Assembly (NCBI RefSeq): GCF_000744605.1
Contig: NZ_JQMG01000001.1
Location: forward strand, 2,046,001-2,110,000
Direction of reading: 5' to 3'
Origin: Methylotenera sp. L2L1
GTDB taxonomy: Bacteria > Pseudomonadota > Gammaproteobacteria > Burkholderiales > Methylophilaceae
Length of the DNA stretch: 64,000 nt
Both the position numbers and the translations under genes were made by a program. The notes beneath the pieces were generated by a model. It searched no databases. It was not told where the DNA came from and was given only the letters and a program-made list of their open reading frames with translations. Position 1 is the stretch's first letter, and every line of letters starts with the position of its first letter. Below are positions 36,281 to 45,105 of the stretch, in pieces.

Positions 36281-36485
36281 GACATTTTTTACATGGTTTA
36301 ACTTTAAGTTTGATTGTGTAAAAGTACTTTTATAACGTTTGAGGCGGGGTGTCCTCGGCAGATGGAGTGGTTTGTCTTTGCACATTCACTTCGCCATGCT
36401 GGTTTTTATTTGAGCGAGCGGTCTTTTCTTAGCTTTCTGGTCTTAGCTTTTTGGAAATGATTTGCGCTGAATAAAAAGTGTCCTG

Positions 36486-36501
36486 CCCTTTGAGAAAAGG
36501 G
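36486..36501 (+). promoter_or_regulatory. hairpin covering the nrdA Shine-Dalgarno
   Basis: CCCTTT at 36486-36491 pairs with AAAGGG at 36496-36501 around a GAGA loop. AAAGGGA is the only good ribosome site before ATG 36510, so this stem would hide it. It is a natural candidate for the expression platform of the cobalamin riboswitch. A 14-nt tandem duplication (one mismatch) lies in the same leader at 36427-36454. Confidence 0.5.
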
Positions 36502-36509
36502 AAATCAAA

Positions 36510-39353
36510 ATGGATGATGCAGTTTCACATCATATCAATACATCTAATAACAATGGCTCCAGTCATACTAATGGACTAAGTTCTGAGTCGTTACCTACAC
36601 TGCAAGTCATTCGCCGTAATGGTGATGTCGTTGCCTATCATCTTGATAAAATCTCGATTGCCATTACCAAAGCTTTTCTGGCCGTAGAGGGAAACCAAAG
36701 CGTAGCATCGCAGCGTGTGCGCGAGCAAGTCGCTATTTTGAGTCAGTTGGTGAATAACGCACTATTGCGCAGATTGCCTGCCGGCGGTGCGATTCATATT
36801 GAAGATATTCAAGATCAGGTTGAGCTTGCCCTGATGCGTAATGGTAACCATGATGTAGCACGCGCTTATGTGCTGTATCGTGAAAAGCGTAATGCGGAGC
36901 GTGCGGCAGACAAGATAAACCATACAGCACCAGCATCAAGCCACACACTCAATGTTAATGTAAGTGGAAAGCTTATCCCTTTAGATATCAAGCTCTTAAC
37001 CTCGATGGTAGCAGAGGCATGCCAAGACCTAGGTGCAGAAGTTAATCCTGATATTGTGGTAGAGCAAGCCGTGCGCGATCTGTATGACGGCATTCCATTT
37101 GATGAGGTGCGCAAAGCATTAATCTTATCAGCACGCAGCCTGATTGAAACTGAACCCGCGTACAACTATGTAACTGCTAGGCTGCAGCTAGATTTAATCC
37201 GCACTGAAGTGCTAGGGGAGAGTGCACGCCAAAATGAGATGAAAAGCCGTTATGTCGAGTATTTCCCGCGTTATATCAAAATGGGTGTTGAAGCCGGTTT
37301 ATTGGACGCTAAATTAGCGCAGTTTGATTTAAGTAAATTGAGCGCAGTATTTGTGGCAGAGCGTGATTTTCAGTTTGGCTACTTAGGCCTGCAAACCTTG
37401 TATGACCGTTATTTCTTGCACATTGAAGAGCGCCGCATCGAGTTGCCGCAGATATTCTTTATGCGCGTTGCGATGGGTTTAGCAATTAATGAGATTGACC
37501 GCGAGGACCGTGCAATTGAGTTCTATCACGTGCTATCTAGCTTTGATTTCATGAGCTCAACGCCTACTTTGTTTAATAGTGGTACTTTGCATTCACAACT
37601 GTCTTCATGCTACCTCACCACGGTGAGTGATGACCTAGATGGTATTTATCAAGGCATCAAAGAAAATGCATTGCTACAAAAATACGCAGGCGGTTTGGGT
37701 AATGATTGGACGCCAGTACGCTCATTAGGCTCACGCATTAAAGGCACTAATGGTAAGAGCCAGGGCGTGATTCCATTCTTGAAAGTCGTGAATGACACTG
37801 CTGTCGCGGTAAACCAAGGCGGCAAGCGTAAAGGGGCTGTGTGTGGCTACTTAGAAACTTGGCATTTAGATATTGAAGAGTTTCTGGATTTACGTAAAAA
37901 CACCGGTGATGACCGCCGCCGCACGCATGATATGAATACAGCGCACTGGATTCCTGATTTATTCATGCGCCGCGTGACTGAGAGTGGTGAGTGGACATTA
38001 TTCTCGCCGTCAGACGTGCCAGACCTGCATGATAAATATGGCAAAGCGTTTGAAGAGGCTTATGTTGAATATGAGCGCCGTGCAGATAATGGTGAGATTA
38101 AACTGTTCAAGCGCATTCCTGCACTGCAAATGTGGCGCAAGATGCTGTCTATGTTGTTTGAAACTGGCCATCCTTGGATTACGTTCAAAGATCCATGCAA
38201 TATTCGTTCGCCACAGCAGCATGTAGGTGTGGTGCATAGCTCTAACCTTTGTACCGAAATTACGCTGAATACCTCCGATACGGAAATTGCCGTGTGTAAT
38301 TTAGGCTCTGTCAACCTAGTACAACACTTGAAAGAAGTAGATGGAAAGTTAGTATTAGATAACGACAAGCTACAGGCGACCATTAAAGTGGGCATGCGTA
38401 TGTTGGACAACGTGGTTGATATTAACTTCTATGCGGTGGGCAAAGCTCGAAACTCTAACTACCGTCACCGTCCTGTCGGTATGGGGATTATGGGCTTCCA
38501 AAACTGCCTGCATGCAATGCGTATCCCTTATGCAAGTAATGAAGCGGTGGAGTTTGCTGACCGTGCGATGGAAACCGTGTGTTACAACGCTTATTGGGCA
38601 TCCACTGTGTTAGCAGAAGAGCGCGGTGCTTACTCAAGCTTTAAAGGTAGCTTGTGGGATCAAGGCATTCTGCCATTGGATACACTGGATTTACTATCAA
38701 ATGAACGTGGTGGCAATGTAGAGGTAGATAGAAGCAAAACGCTGGATTGGGATGCTTTGCGTAAACGCATTCAAACAGTGGGTATGCGTAACTCTAACTG
38801 CGTAGCGATTGCACCTACGGCAACTATCTCTAATATCGTAGGTGTTTCTGCAAGTATCGAGCCTGAATATCAGAATCTTTACGTGAAATCTAACCTTTCT
38901 GGTGAGTTTACGATTGTGAACGAGCAGTTGGTGATTGATCTGAAAAACCGCGGTTTATGGGATGCTGTAATGGTCTCTGACTTGAAGTATTTTGATGGCT
39001 CACTCGCCCCCATAGACCGTGTACCTGCAGATTTGAAGCAGCTTTATGCCACGGCATTTGATGTTGACCCAAGCTGGTTAATTGAAGCAGCTGCACGCCG
39101 CCAAAAATGGATAGATCAAGCGCAATCGCTCAATCTGTACTTTGCTGTGCCATCAGGCAAGAAGCTAAATGATACCTATATGCTGGCTTGGAAACGTGGC
39201 CTAAAAACGACGTACTACTTGCGCTCATTAGGGGCAACTGCAGCGGAGAAATCTACTGGTAGCGGTGGTGAGTTGAATGCGGTTTCAGCCACACCAGAAG
39301 CAGCGCCCAAGATGTGCAGTATAGATAATCCAGAGTGCGAATCTTGCCAATAG
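36510..39353 (+). CDS. nrdA: class Ia ribonucleotide reductase alpha subunit NrdA
   Basis: 947 residues, much longer than E. coli NrdA (761). The extra N-terminal length holds an ATP-cone domain (residues about 30-120, TLQVIRRNGDVVAYHLDKISIAITKAF) and a second cone-like segment (about 148-240). The catalytic barrel has Cys367 (QLSSCYLTT), Asn579-Cys581-Glu583 (SNLCTEITL) and Cys596 (AVCNLGS), corresponding to E. coli C225, N437/C439/E441 and C462. The spacing of 214 residues between Cys367 and Cys581 is the same as in E. coli. The C-terminus ends in a Cys-rich tail (KMCSIDNPECESCQ). The layout resembles the class Ia enzyme of Pseudomonas. The start ATG has its Shine-Dalgarno inside a hairpin. 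Confidence 0.95.
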   Translation: MDDAVSHHINTSNNNGSSHTNGLSSESLPTLQVIRRNGDVVAYHLDKISIAITKAFLAVEGNQSVASQRVREQVAILSQLVNNALLRRLPAGGAIHIEDIQDQVELALMRNGNHDVARAYVLYREKRNAERAADKINHTAPASSHTLNVNVSGKLIPLDIKLLTSMVAEACQDLGAEVNPDIVVEQAVRDLYDGIPFDEVRKALILSARSLIETEPAYNYVTARLQLDLIRTEVLGESARQNEMKSRYVEYFPRYIKMGVEAGLLDAKLAQFDLSKLSAVFVAERDFQFGYLGLQTLYDRYFLHIEERRIELPQIFFMRVAMGLAINEIDREDRAIEFYHVLSSFDFMSSTPTLFNSGTLHSQLSSCYLTTVSDDLDGIYQGIKENALLQKYAGGLGNDWTPVRSLGSRIKGTNGKSQGVIPFLKVVNDTAVAVNQGGKRKGAVCGYLETWHLDIEEFLDLRKNTGDDRRRTHDMNTAHWIPDLFMRRVTESGEWTLFSPSDVPDLHDKYGKAFEEAYVEYERRADNGEIKLFKRIPALQMWRKMLSMLFETGHPWITFKDPCNIRSPQQHVGVVHSSNLCTEITLNTSDTEIAVCNLGSVNLVQHLKEVDGKLVLDNDKLQATIKVGMRMLDNVVDINFYAVGKARNSNYRHRPVGMGIMGFQNCLHAMRIPYASNEAVEFADRAMETVCYNAYWASTVLAEERGAYSSFKGSLWDQGILPLDTLDLLSNERGGNVEVDRSKTLDWDALRKRIQTVGMRNSNCVAIAPTATISNIVGVSASIEPEYQNLYVKSNLSGEFTIVNEQLVIDLKNRGLWDAVMVSDLKYFDGSLAPIDRVPADLKQLYATAFDVDPSWLIEAAARRQKWIDQAQSLNLYFAVPSGKKLNDTYMLAWKRGLKTTYYLRSLGATAAEKSTGSGGELNAVSATPEAAPKMCSIDNPECESCQ

Positions 39354-39372
39354 GCAAATAAACTTCCCTAAT

Positions 39373-39484
39373 CGTCATTCCCGCAAAAGCGGGAATCCAT
39401 TTTTGGAATGATTCAATCATCTTAAATGGATGGATTTTAAACTTTTTAAAGTCAACATGGATTCCCGCTTTTGCGGGAATGACG
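39373..39484. repeat. 112-bp MITE/REP-like element with 28-bp perfect inverted repeats
   Basis: The outer 28-bp arms (39373-39400 and 39457-39484) are exact reverse complements. Each arm is itself a small hairpin: ATTCCCGC, four A or four T, GCGGGAAT. The 56-nt middle is AT-rich. Such ATTCCCGC-containing palindromes occur as dispersed elements in many proteobacteria. No target-site duplication is evident. It lies in the 175-nt gap between nrdA and nrdB and would fold strongly in the shared mRNA. Confidence 0.85.
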
Positions 39485-39528
39485 GTGGTAAGTATGGTTT
39501 TTAAAAAATAAAGAATTAAGGAAAAAAC

Positions 39529-40662
39529 ATGCTCTCATTTGAAGATGAGGTTTACGAAGCGCCAGCTGCACCAAAGCTTGCGCCAGTGCCAACACCAAAC
39601 ACACAAACCACAACACCCGTAGCCGCAAACCAACCCTCTATCTCAGGCCGTGTAAACGCCTCGGATAAACGCATGATTAACGGCCAGACCGACGTCAACC
39701 AGCTAGTACCGTTTAAATACCATTGGGCGTGGGATAAGTATCTTGCAGGTTGTGCCAACCACTGGATGCCGCAAGAAGTATCGATGAGCCGTGATATTGC
39801 TCAGTGGAAAGATAGCACTGCACTCACGGATGATGAGCGCTTGATTGTGAAGCGTAATTTAGGTTTTTTCACCACGGCAGACTCACTCGCAGCAAATAAC
39901 ATCGTGTTAGGCACCTATCGACACATCACAGCACCAGAATGCCGCCAATACTTGCTGCGTCAAGGTTTTGAAGAGGCGATTCACACCCATGCTTATCAAT
40001 ATATCGTTGAAAGCCTAGGCTTGGATGAGGCGGAAGTCTTCAATGCTTACCAAGAAATACCTAGCATTAAAGCAAAAGATGATTTTCTGATACCGTTTAT
40101 CAATACTTTGACTGACCCAGAGTTTAAAACAGGTACACCAGAGGCAGACCAGCAACTACTACGTTCACTTATTGTATTTGCGTGCATTATGGAGGGGTTG
40201 TTCTTCTACGTGGGTTTCCTGCAGATTCTGGCATTGGGCCGCCAAAATAAAATGCAGGGTGCGGCTGAGCAGTATCAATATATTCTGCGCGATGAATCTA
40301 TGCATTGTAATTTTGGTATTGATGTTATCAACACCATTAAGCTTGAAAATCCTCATTTATGGACGCCTGAGTTCAGGGAGGAGATTAAATCCTTAATGCA
40401 GCATGGGGTGGAGTTGGAGTATCAGTATGCTGAAGCGACCATGCCACGCGGTGTGTTGGGTCTCAATTCAACCATGTTTAAAGAATACCTACGTTTCATT
40501 GCTAACCGCCGTTGCCAGCAGATTGGATTAGAGGCGCTATATCCAGGGGCGAATAACCCATTCCCATGGATGAGTGAAATGATGGACCTGAAGAAGGAAA
40601 AAAACTTTTTCGAGACACGGGTCACTGAGTATCAGACAGGTGGTGCATTAAGCTGGGATTAA
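39529..40662 (+). CDS. nrdB: class Ia ribonucleotide reductase beta subunit NrdB
   Basis: 377 residues. Diiron ligands are visible: Asp118 (FFTTADSL), then Glu149 and His152 in [12 protein letters not shown], with Tyr156 as the stable radical. The 31-residue gap from Asp118 to Glu149 equals that in E. coli (D84 to E115). The radical Tyr is retained, so this is a tyrosyl-radical enzyme and not a Y-to-F class Ic type. Later ligands lie in [10 protein letters not shown] and [15 protein letters not shown]. The first 50 residues are a Pro-rich extension. The C-terminus ends ALSWD. A GGA lies 8 nt before the ATG. It is probably co-transcribed with nrdA. Confidence 0.95.
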   Translation: MLSFEDEVYEAPAAPKLAPVPTPNTQTTTPVAANQPSISGRVNASDKRMINGQTDVNQLVPFKYHWAWDKYLAGCANHWMPQEVSMSRDIAQWKDSTALTDDERLIVKRNLGFFTTADSLAANNIVLGTYRHITAPECRQYLLRQGFEEAIHTHAYQYIVESLGLDEAEVFNAYQEIPSIKAKDDFLIPFINTLTDPEFKTGTPEADQQLLRSLIVFACIMEGLFFYVGFLQILALGRQNKMQGAAEQYQYILRDESMHCNFGIDVINTIKLENPHLWTPEFREEIKSLMQHGVELEYQYAEATMPRGVLGLNSTMFKEYLRFIANRRCQQIGLEALYPGANNPFPWMSEMMDLKKEKNFFETRVTEYQTGGALSWD

Positions 40663-40844
40663 GTGCTGCTTATACTGGTGTTAAGTTGAGTCTGGTGTAA
40701 GTTGTTAATGTCATATTTTTGATTGATTTTATAAGTGTTGAATGATTAAAACACTATATCAAGCAATGACGACACCAATTAAGCCACATCTTGTTGATAA
40801 TGAATAAGCCGTTTGCGATAGATATTTTTCTGATATGATTAATG

Positions 40845-41031
40845 AAATGTAAGCATTTGTAACAAGTTGTTTGATGGTGAATGTCCAACGGTGGATTTAC
40901 ACACGCATCAAACTAAGTAGAAAATTTAGAGCCAAAGTCGGCTCGCACTAAAAAGCAATTCAGGGCAAAGGCGTCTTGATGATTAACCCATTCTTTTTTA
41001 AGAGTTGGTTGGTGATCAGACGCCTTTTTTT
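40845..41031 (+). ncRNA. candidate structured RNA ending in an intrinsic terminator
   Basis: Three hairpins stand in a row in a 470-nt gap between nrdB and the CheW-domain gene. The first is GTTTGATG (40869-40876) with CATCAAAC (40906-40913). The second is GAGCC (40929-40933) with GGCTC (40940-40944). The third is AAAGGCGTCT (40967-40976) with AGACGCCTTT (41018-41027), then T to 41031, a classical terminator. TATGAT at 40833 with TTGCGA at 40812 is a weak promoter (15-bp spacing). It could be a free small RNA, or a leader or attenuator for the gene at 41134. No known RNA family is recognised. The flanks (40663-40844 and 41032-41133) show nothing else. Confidence 0.45.
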
Positions 41032-41133
41032 CGTCCAAATTTTTTGTATTTTTAGCATTTTTTATAACAGTGAACTTACAACAATAAAGATAGTTTGGCT
41101 GTAGCTATTGATTGAATCTTAAGGTGAGTCAGA

Positions 41134-43698
41134 ATGACCTATTACAAGGGCTTTGAAGTGGATGATCGTTTATATGCAGTGATTAGGCATATGAAAAGTG
41201 TTGAACATTATCGAGATGATTTACAAAAGCAACAGGTAGCGTGGGATTATTTGTCCGTGCTAGGGCAGCTTGCTAAGTTAGATACAGAGCTGTCTCAAAC
41301 CCGTAAGGAGTTTACCCAGCTGACAGGTGCACTACTCAATCAATTGGGCTTGGAGCTGCTTAAAAAATCGTTACATCAATATGCGTTTAAGGCACAAGTA
41401 GCCATCAATATCATGATACGTAATCTGTTTGAGCGCACTGCAGATATTGGTTTTATTGCAACAGATGATGATATCTGTACGTTTTTGAAGTTACTAGAAA
41501 CTAATGCCGCATCAGAGATGCTGAGTGAAAAACGCCAATATTTACTGGATCATTTTGAGCAGTATGTGGCTAAGTATTCTGTTTATCACAATATAATTTT
41601 GCTGGATACGCAAGGCAATGTAGTGTTGCAATTAGACCAAGGTAACCCAGTTACTCAGTCTAAAGATCCGTTGATTATGGAGTCACTACATACAGAAAAT
41701 GCGTATGTAGAAAACTTTAGACACAGCGATTTGTTACCTGTTGAGCAAGATAGCTTGATTTATTCATATCGTGTTGTGTCGCCAGATGATGGGCGTGCTT
41801 TAGGGGTGATCTGTCTTTGTTTTAAATTCAAAAACGAGTGCGATGGTATTTTTTCTAATTTATTAGGTGACGATAATCTAGCCATTTCTGCTTTGCTGAA
41901 TAAAGAAGGTAAGGTAATCGCAAGTAGCTCAGACAAGGTCGCTTTACATACAAAATTTAAACTAGCGACCAATCAAGACTACAGTGTGGTGAGCTATGAA
42001 GGGGTAGAGTACTTTTGCTGCACACGAGAAACTGATGGCTTTCAGGGTTATCATGGGTCGGGTTGGCTTGGTCATGTAATGGTGCCGCTTGCAAAAATAT
42101 TCAGTCAGCAATCGAATGCGGCGATAGATTTACCTACTGCGTTGTTGGATTCTGTCATGCAGGGTACATTGTTTAATGATGAAATTAAAAATATTCCTGT
42201 CAGCGCAAGCCAAATTCAGCGTGAGTTGAATCGATTAGTTTGGAATGGCAACGTGCAGCAGGCAACAGATAAAAGCAGTAGTGATGCCGTGGTGTCAAAA
42301 GTGTTGCTGAGTGAGATTAAACATACGGGTGTATTGACTAAGCATATCTTTGAGAACTCGATTGCGGATATACAAAAAACGGTGATTGCCTCTGTGTTAC
42401 AAAACAGCATGAATATGGCCGCACTCGCCATTGATATCATGGACCGCAATTTATATGAGCGTGCCAATGACTGTCGCTGGTGGGCCCTCACCACTAAGTT
42501 AAGAGGTTTACTCGCTAAAAAAGAGCTGAGCGCACAAGACTCTGCTGAGATACAGTCTTTACTACATTATATTAATAGCTTGTACACCGTATATGGCAAT
42601 ATCATTGTGTTTGATACGCAAGGAAAAGTAATCGCCGTTTCTAACCCGCAACAGCAGCATCTACAAGGAAGCGTGCTATCTGAGCCGTGGGTGAGAAAAG
42701 CGCTGGCATTAAGTTCTGCTCAAGACTATGTGGTGTCAGACTTTGTTGAAACACCTTTATATAACAATCTACCTAGTTATATTTATGCCACAGCCATTCA
42801 TGCCGTCGATAATCGTCAGGTATTGGGCGGTATTGGTATTGTGTTCGATGCCACTCCGCAGTTCTTGACGATGTTGCAGGATGTATTACCCAAAGACCAG
42901 CCGACTAACCTATTGGGTAACAGCTTTGCTGTTTATACAGATGCGGCCAAGTCTGTGATTGCTTCAACCGCACCTGATATCTCAGCAGGAGATTTGTTTG
43001 AAATTAGCGATGACTTTTTTGCGCTGCAATCCGGGCAATCTATGTGCAAGATAGTGACCTTCCGTCAGCAAAACTATGCTGTGGGATGTAGTAAATCCGC
43101 AGGGTATCGTGAGTATAAAGGCAGCACTGATCATTATCAGCAAGAGGTGTTTGCGTTTGTGTTGATTCATTTAGGCGCAGAGACGCAAGCCTTACAGAAA
43201 TCTGAGCCTATTAAGCCAGATTATGTACAGCAGACTATCCATAATGGAAGCCACAACTTACAACTGGCCACTTTTTATGTAGGCAATAACTGGTTGGCAC
43301 TCAAGTCAAGCCAGGTAGCAAGTGCGATTCAAGTAGATACGCACCTGCCAATTTCAGGTGGTGAAGAAGATATTGTGGCTGGGTACATAATGTATAGAGG
43401 CAACTCACTGGCACTTATTCATACCTCTATGTTGTTAGGAGGGGTGAAGCCTATCAATAAAAAAATCACGGAAGTTGTGGTGATTAAAATTCAAAGAGAT
43501 TATGTGGGGTTGGTGGTTGATGCGCTAGGTGAAATGATGGATGTTTCAATAGAACAGATTCGTCCAGTCGGCGCTGAAATTTCTGTTTATAACCAAGTTG
43601 TGAAAGAGTTAGTGTTATCTGGTTCGCAAGCGCAAATGCTCCAAATTGTTGATATTGAGCAACTCAGCAATTGTTTGCAAGAAACCGCAGAAGTTTAA
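41134..43698 (+). CDS. soluble protein with two cache-like segments and a C-terminal CheW domain
   Basis: 854 residues without a membrane helix or signal. An N-terminal segment of about 115 residues leads into MIRNLFERTADIGFIATDDD and then a cache-like fold (VYHNIILLDTQGNVVLQLDQG). The same pattern recurs near residue 432 (IMDRNLYERANDCRWWALTTK, then VYGNIIVFDTQGKVIAVSNP), so the two halves are an internal duplication. The last 140 residues are CheW-like (LATFYVGNNWLALKSSQV, GYIMYRGNSLALIHTSMLL, VVVIKIQRDYVGLVVDALGEMMDV). CheW couples receptors to CheA. A cytosolic sensor fused directly to a CheW domain is unusual. No other chemotaxis gene is in the window. Confidence 0.82.
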   Translation: MTYYKGFEVDDRLYAVIRHMKSVEHYRDDLQKQQVAWDYLSVLGQLAKLDTELSQTRKEFTQLTGALLNQLGLELLKKSLHQYAFKAQVAINIMIRNLFERTADIGFIATDDDICTFLKLLETNAASEMLSEKRQYLLDHFEQYVAKYSVYHNIILLDTQGNVVLQLDQGNPVTQSKDPLIMESLHTENAYVENFRHSDLLPVEQDSLIYSYRVVSPDDGRALGVICLCFKFKNECDGIFSNLLGDDNLAISALLNKEGKVIASSSDKVALHTKFKLATNQDYSVVSYEGVEYFCCTRETDGFQGYHGSGWLGHVMVPLAKIFSQQSNAAIDLPTALLDSVMQGTLFNDEIKNIPVSASQIQRELNRLVWNGNVQQATDKSSSDAVVSKVLLSEIKHTGVLTKHIFENSIADIQKTVIASVLQNSMNMAALAIDIMDRNLYERANDCRWWALTTKLRGLLAKKELSAQDSAEIQSLLHYINSLYTVYGNIIVFDTQGKVIAVSNPQQQHLQGSVLSEPWVRKALALSSAQDYVVSDFVETPLYNNLPSYIYATAIHAVDNRQVLGGIGIVFDATPQFLTMLQDVLPKDQPTNLLGNSFAVYTDAAKSVIASTAPDISAGDLFEISDDFFALQSGQSMCKIVTFRQQNYAVGCSKSAGYREYKGSTDHYQQEVFAFVLIHLGAETQALQKSEPIKPDYVQQTIHNGSHNLQLATFYVGNNWLALKSSQVASAIQVDTHLPISGGEEDIVAGYIMYRGNSLALIHTSMLLGGVKPINKKITEVVVIKIQRDYVGLVVDALGEMMDVSIEQIRPVGAEISVYNQVVKELVLSGSQAQMLQIVDIEQLSNCLQETAEV

Positions 43699-43760
43699 TG
43701 CGGATAATCAAGCAATTGTGCTCTTTTACTCTTAGGAGCAGGTAAAGATTCTTTACCAAT

Positions 43761-43792
43761 AAAAAAGGCCTGGCTTATGCTGGGCCTTTTTT
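43761..43792 (+). terminator. Rho-independent terminator
   Basis: AAAAAAGGCC (43761-43770) pairs with GGCCTTTTTT (43783-43792) around a 12-nt loop. It lies 62 nt after the CheW-domain gene. The A/T flanks may allow use from both sides. The region 43793-44049 holds nothing identifiable. Confidence 0.88.
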
Positions 43793-44049
43793 ATAGAGTG
43801 GTCATAGAAAAACAGCGAATAAAAACAGGAACATATGATGGTGATTAGGTGTCAACATAAGTAGTTATTTTACGGTATGGGGTGTTAGTATAGGCAGTAA
43901 CTCAACTGTAGATAAACACCTAACCGTATTGGGTGGAAAGTGATTTCAGTGATACAAAAATAAGTCTTAAAGTGTTTTGATTAATGCATTTCGAATTGTT
44001 TCATTTCTTTATTTTAGTCTGATGCGTCAGATTTTTAGGGTGAACAGCC

Positions 44050-45087
44050 ATGATAAGTATGAATAAATTAGGACTATTTTTTGTATTGATGACACCTAAC
44101 GTGTATGCGGAACATATGCCTGCACCCACAGATGAGTTTTTATACCATCTTAAACAGTCCTTGGTTAAAGTAACCACTACTACTAAGTCTGGCGGCCATA
44201 GCTTTGGCACAGGGGTGGCAATCAGTAAAGACCATGTGGTGACCAATTGCCATGTACTGACGAATGCTAATGGCATCAGCATTAGTAAATGGGGGGTGGA
44301 ATATGCGCCTTTATCCTTGCAGGCAGATTGGAAACACGATTTATGTATTTTAAAGTTTGAGTGGGCTGATCTTAAGCCTGTTGTAATGTCTGATTCAGAT
44401 AACCTGCATTACGAACAGCCAGTGATTTCCATTTCAATGCCAACAGACTCTCCCGCGCCTTATGTGGCATTAAGTAACATTAAAGCTTTATATCCGATGG
44501 ATGGCGCAGAGGTAGTGCGAACGGAAGCAGCATTTTCTATTGGCGCTAGTGGCAGCCCGATTTTTGACTATGCAGGCAAGCTGATTGGCATCAGCACGTT
44601 CAAAAGTCCGGGACGTAAGGCTTATTATTACAATATGCCTGTCAAGTGGATTAAAGCACTGTTGACTCATGAGTCAACAGACTTAAATGCATTACACGAT
44701 TTACCCTTTTGGGATGCACCTGAAGAAAAACGCCCGTTTTTTATGCAGATTGTGATGCCTTTTCAAAACAGCCGATGGGTTGATGTGCGGGAAATTGCCT
44801 TGCATTGGGTAAACGATGAGCCAAAAAATGCCGAAGCTTGGTATTACTTGGGCGCATCATTTCAACATTTGGGAGATATACCCCATGCTGTGCAACATTT
44901 CAGAAAAGCATTGGCACTTCATGACATGCATCCGGCAAGCCTTAGTGCATTGGCATTAATTGCGCAATCTCAAGGAGATTTAGTAGAGCTAAGTAAGATT
45001 AAGTCTCAAGTAAAAGAAATTAGTCATGAGGCGTTAGAAGGCTTGAACGATACATTAAGTGCTAATCAATTGTCTACCAATCGCTGA
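44050..45087 (+). CDS. exported trypsin-like serine protease with C-terminal TPR
   Basis: 345 residues. The ATG at 44050 has AGGGTGA. A short signal peptide precedes cleavage near NVYAE (residue 21). The chymotrypsin-fold protease domain has His68 (VVTNCHVL), Asp97 (WKHDLCILK) and Ser167 (SIGASGSPIF), a complete triad of the trypsin_2/DegP sort. The last 110 residues contain at least one TPR (NAEAWYYLGASFQHLGDIPHAVQHFRKALAL). A PDZ domain, usual in DegP and DegS, is absent. It may act on envelope proteins. A small exported or anchored protein gene follows after 18 nt. Confidence 0.85.
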   Translation: MISMNKLGLFFVLMTPNVYAEHMPAPTDEFLYHLKQSLVKVTTTTKSGGHSFGTGVAISKDHVVTNCHVLTNANGISISKWGVEYAPLSLQADWKHDLCILKFEWADLKPVVMSDSDNLHYEQPVISISMPTDSPAPYVALSNIKALYPMDGAEVVRTEAAFSIGASGSPIFDYAGKLIGISTFKSPGRKAYYYNMPVKWIKALLTHESTDLNALHDLPFWDAPEEKRPFFMQIVMPFQNSRWVDVREIALHWVNDEPKNAEAWYYLGASFQHLGDIPHAVQHFRKALALHDMHPASLSALALIAQSQGDLVELSKIKSQVKEISHEALEGLNDTLSANQLSTNR

Positions 45088-45105
45088 TACATATTGGCTC
45101 TGATA

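Noticed and set aside
36281-36480. Possible second riboswitch or intrinsic terminator in the nrdA leader
   Set aside because: AAAAGTACTTTT near 36322 is AT-only and too weak for a terminator, and no second aptamer core was recognised. Only the hairpin at 36486-36501 is kept.
40967-41031. Simple terminator of nrdB
   Set aside because: It lies over 300 nt after the nrdB stop and is preceded by two further hairpins, so a terminator of a separate RNA or leader fits better.
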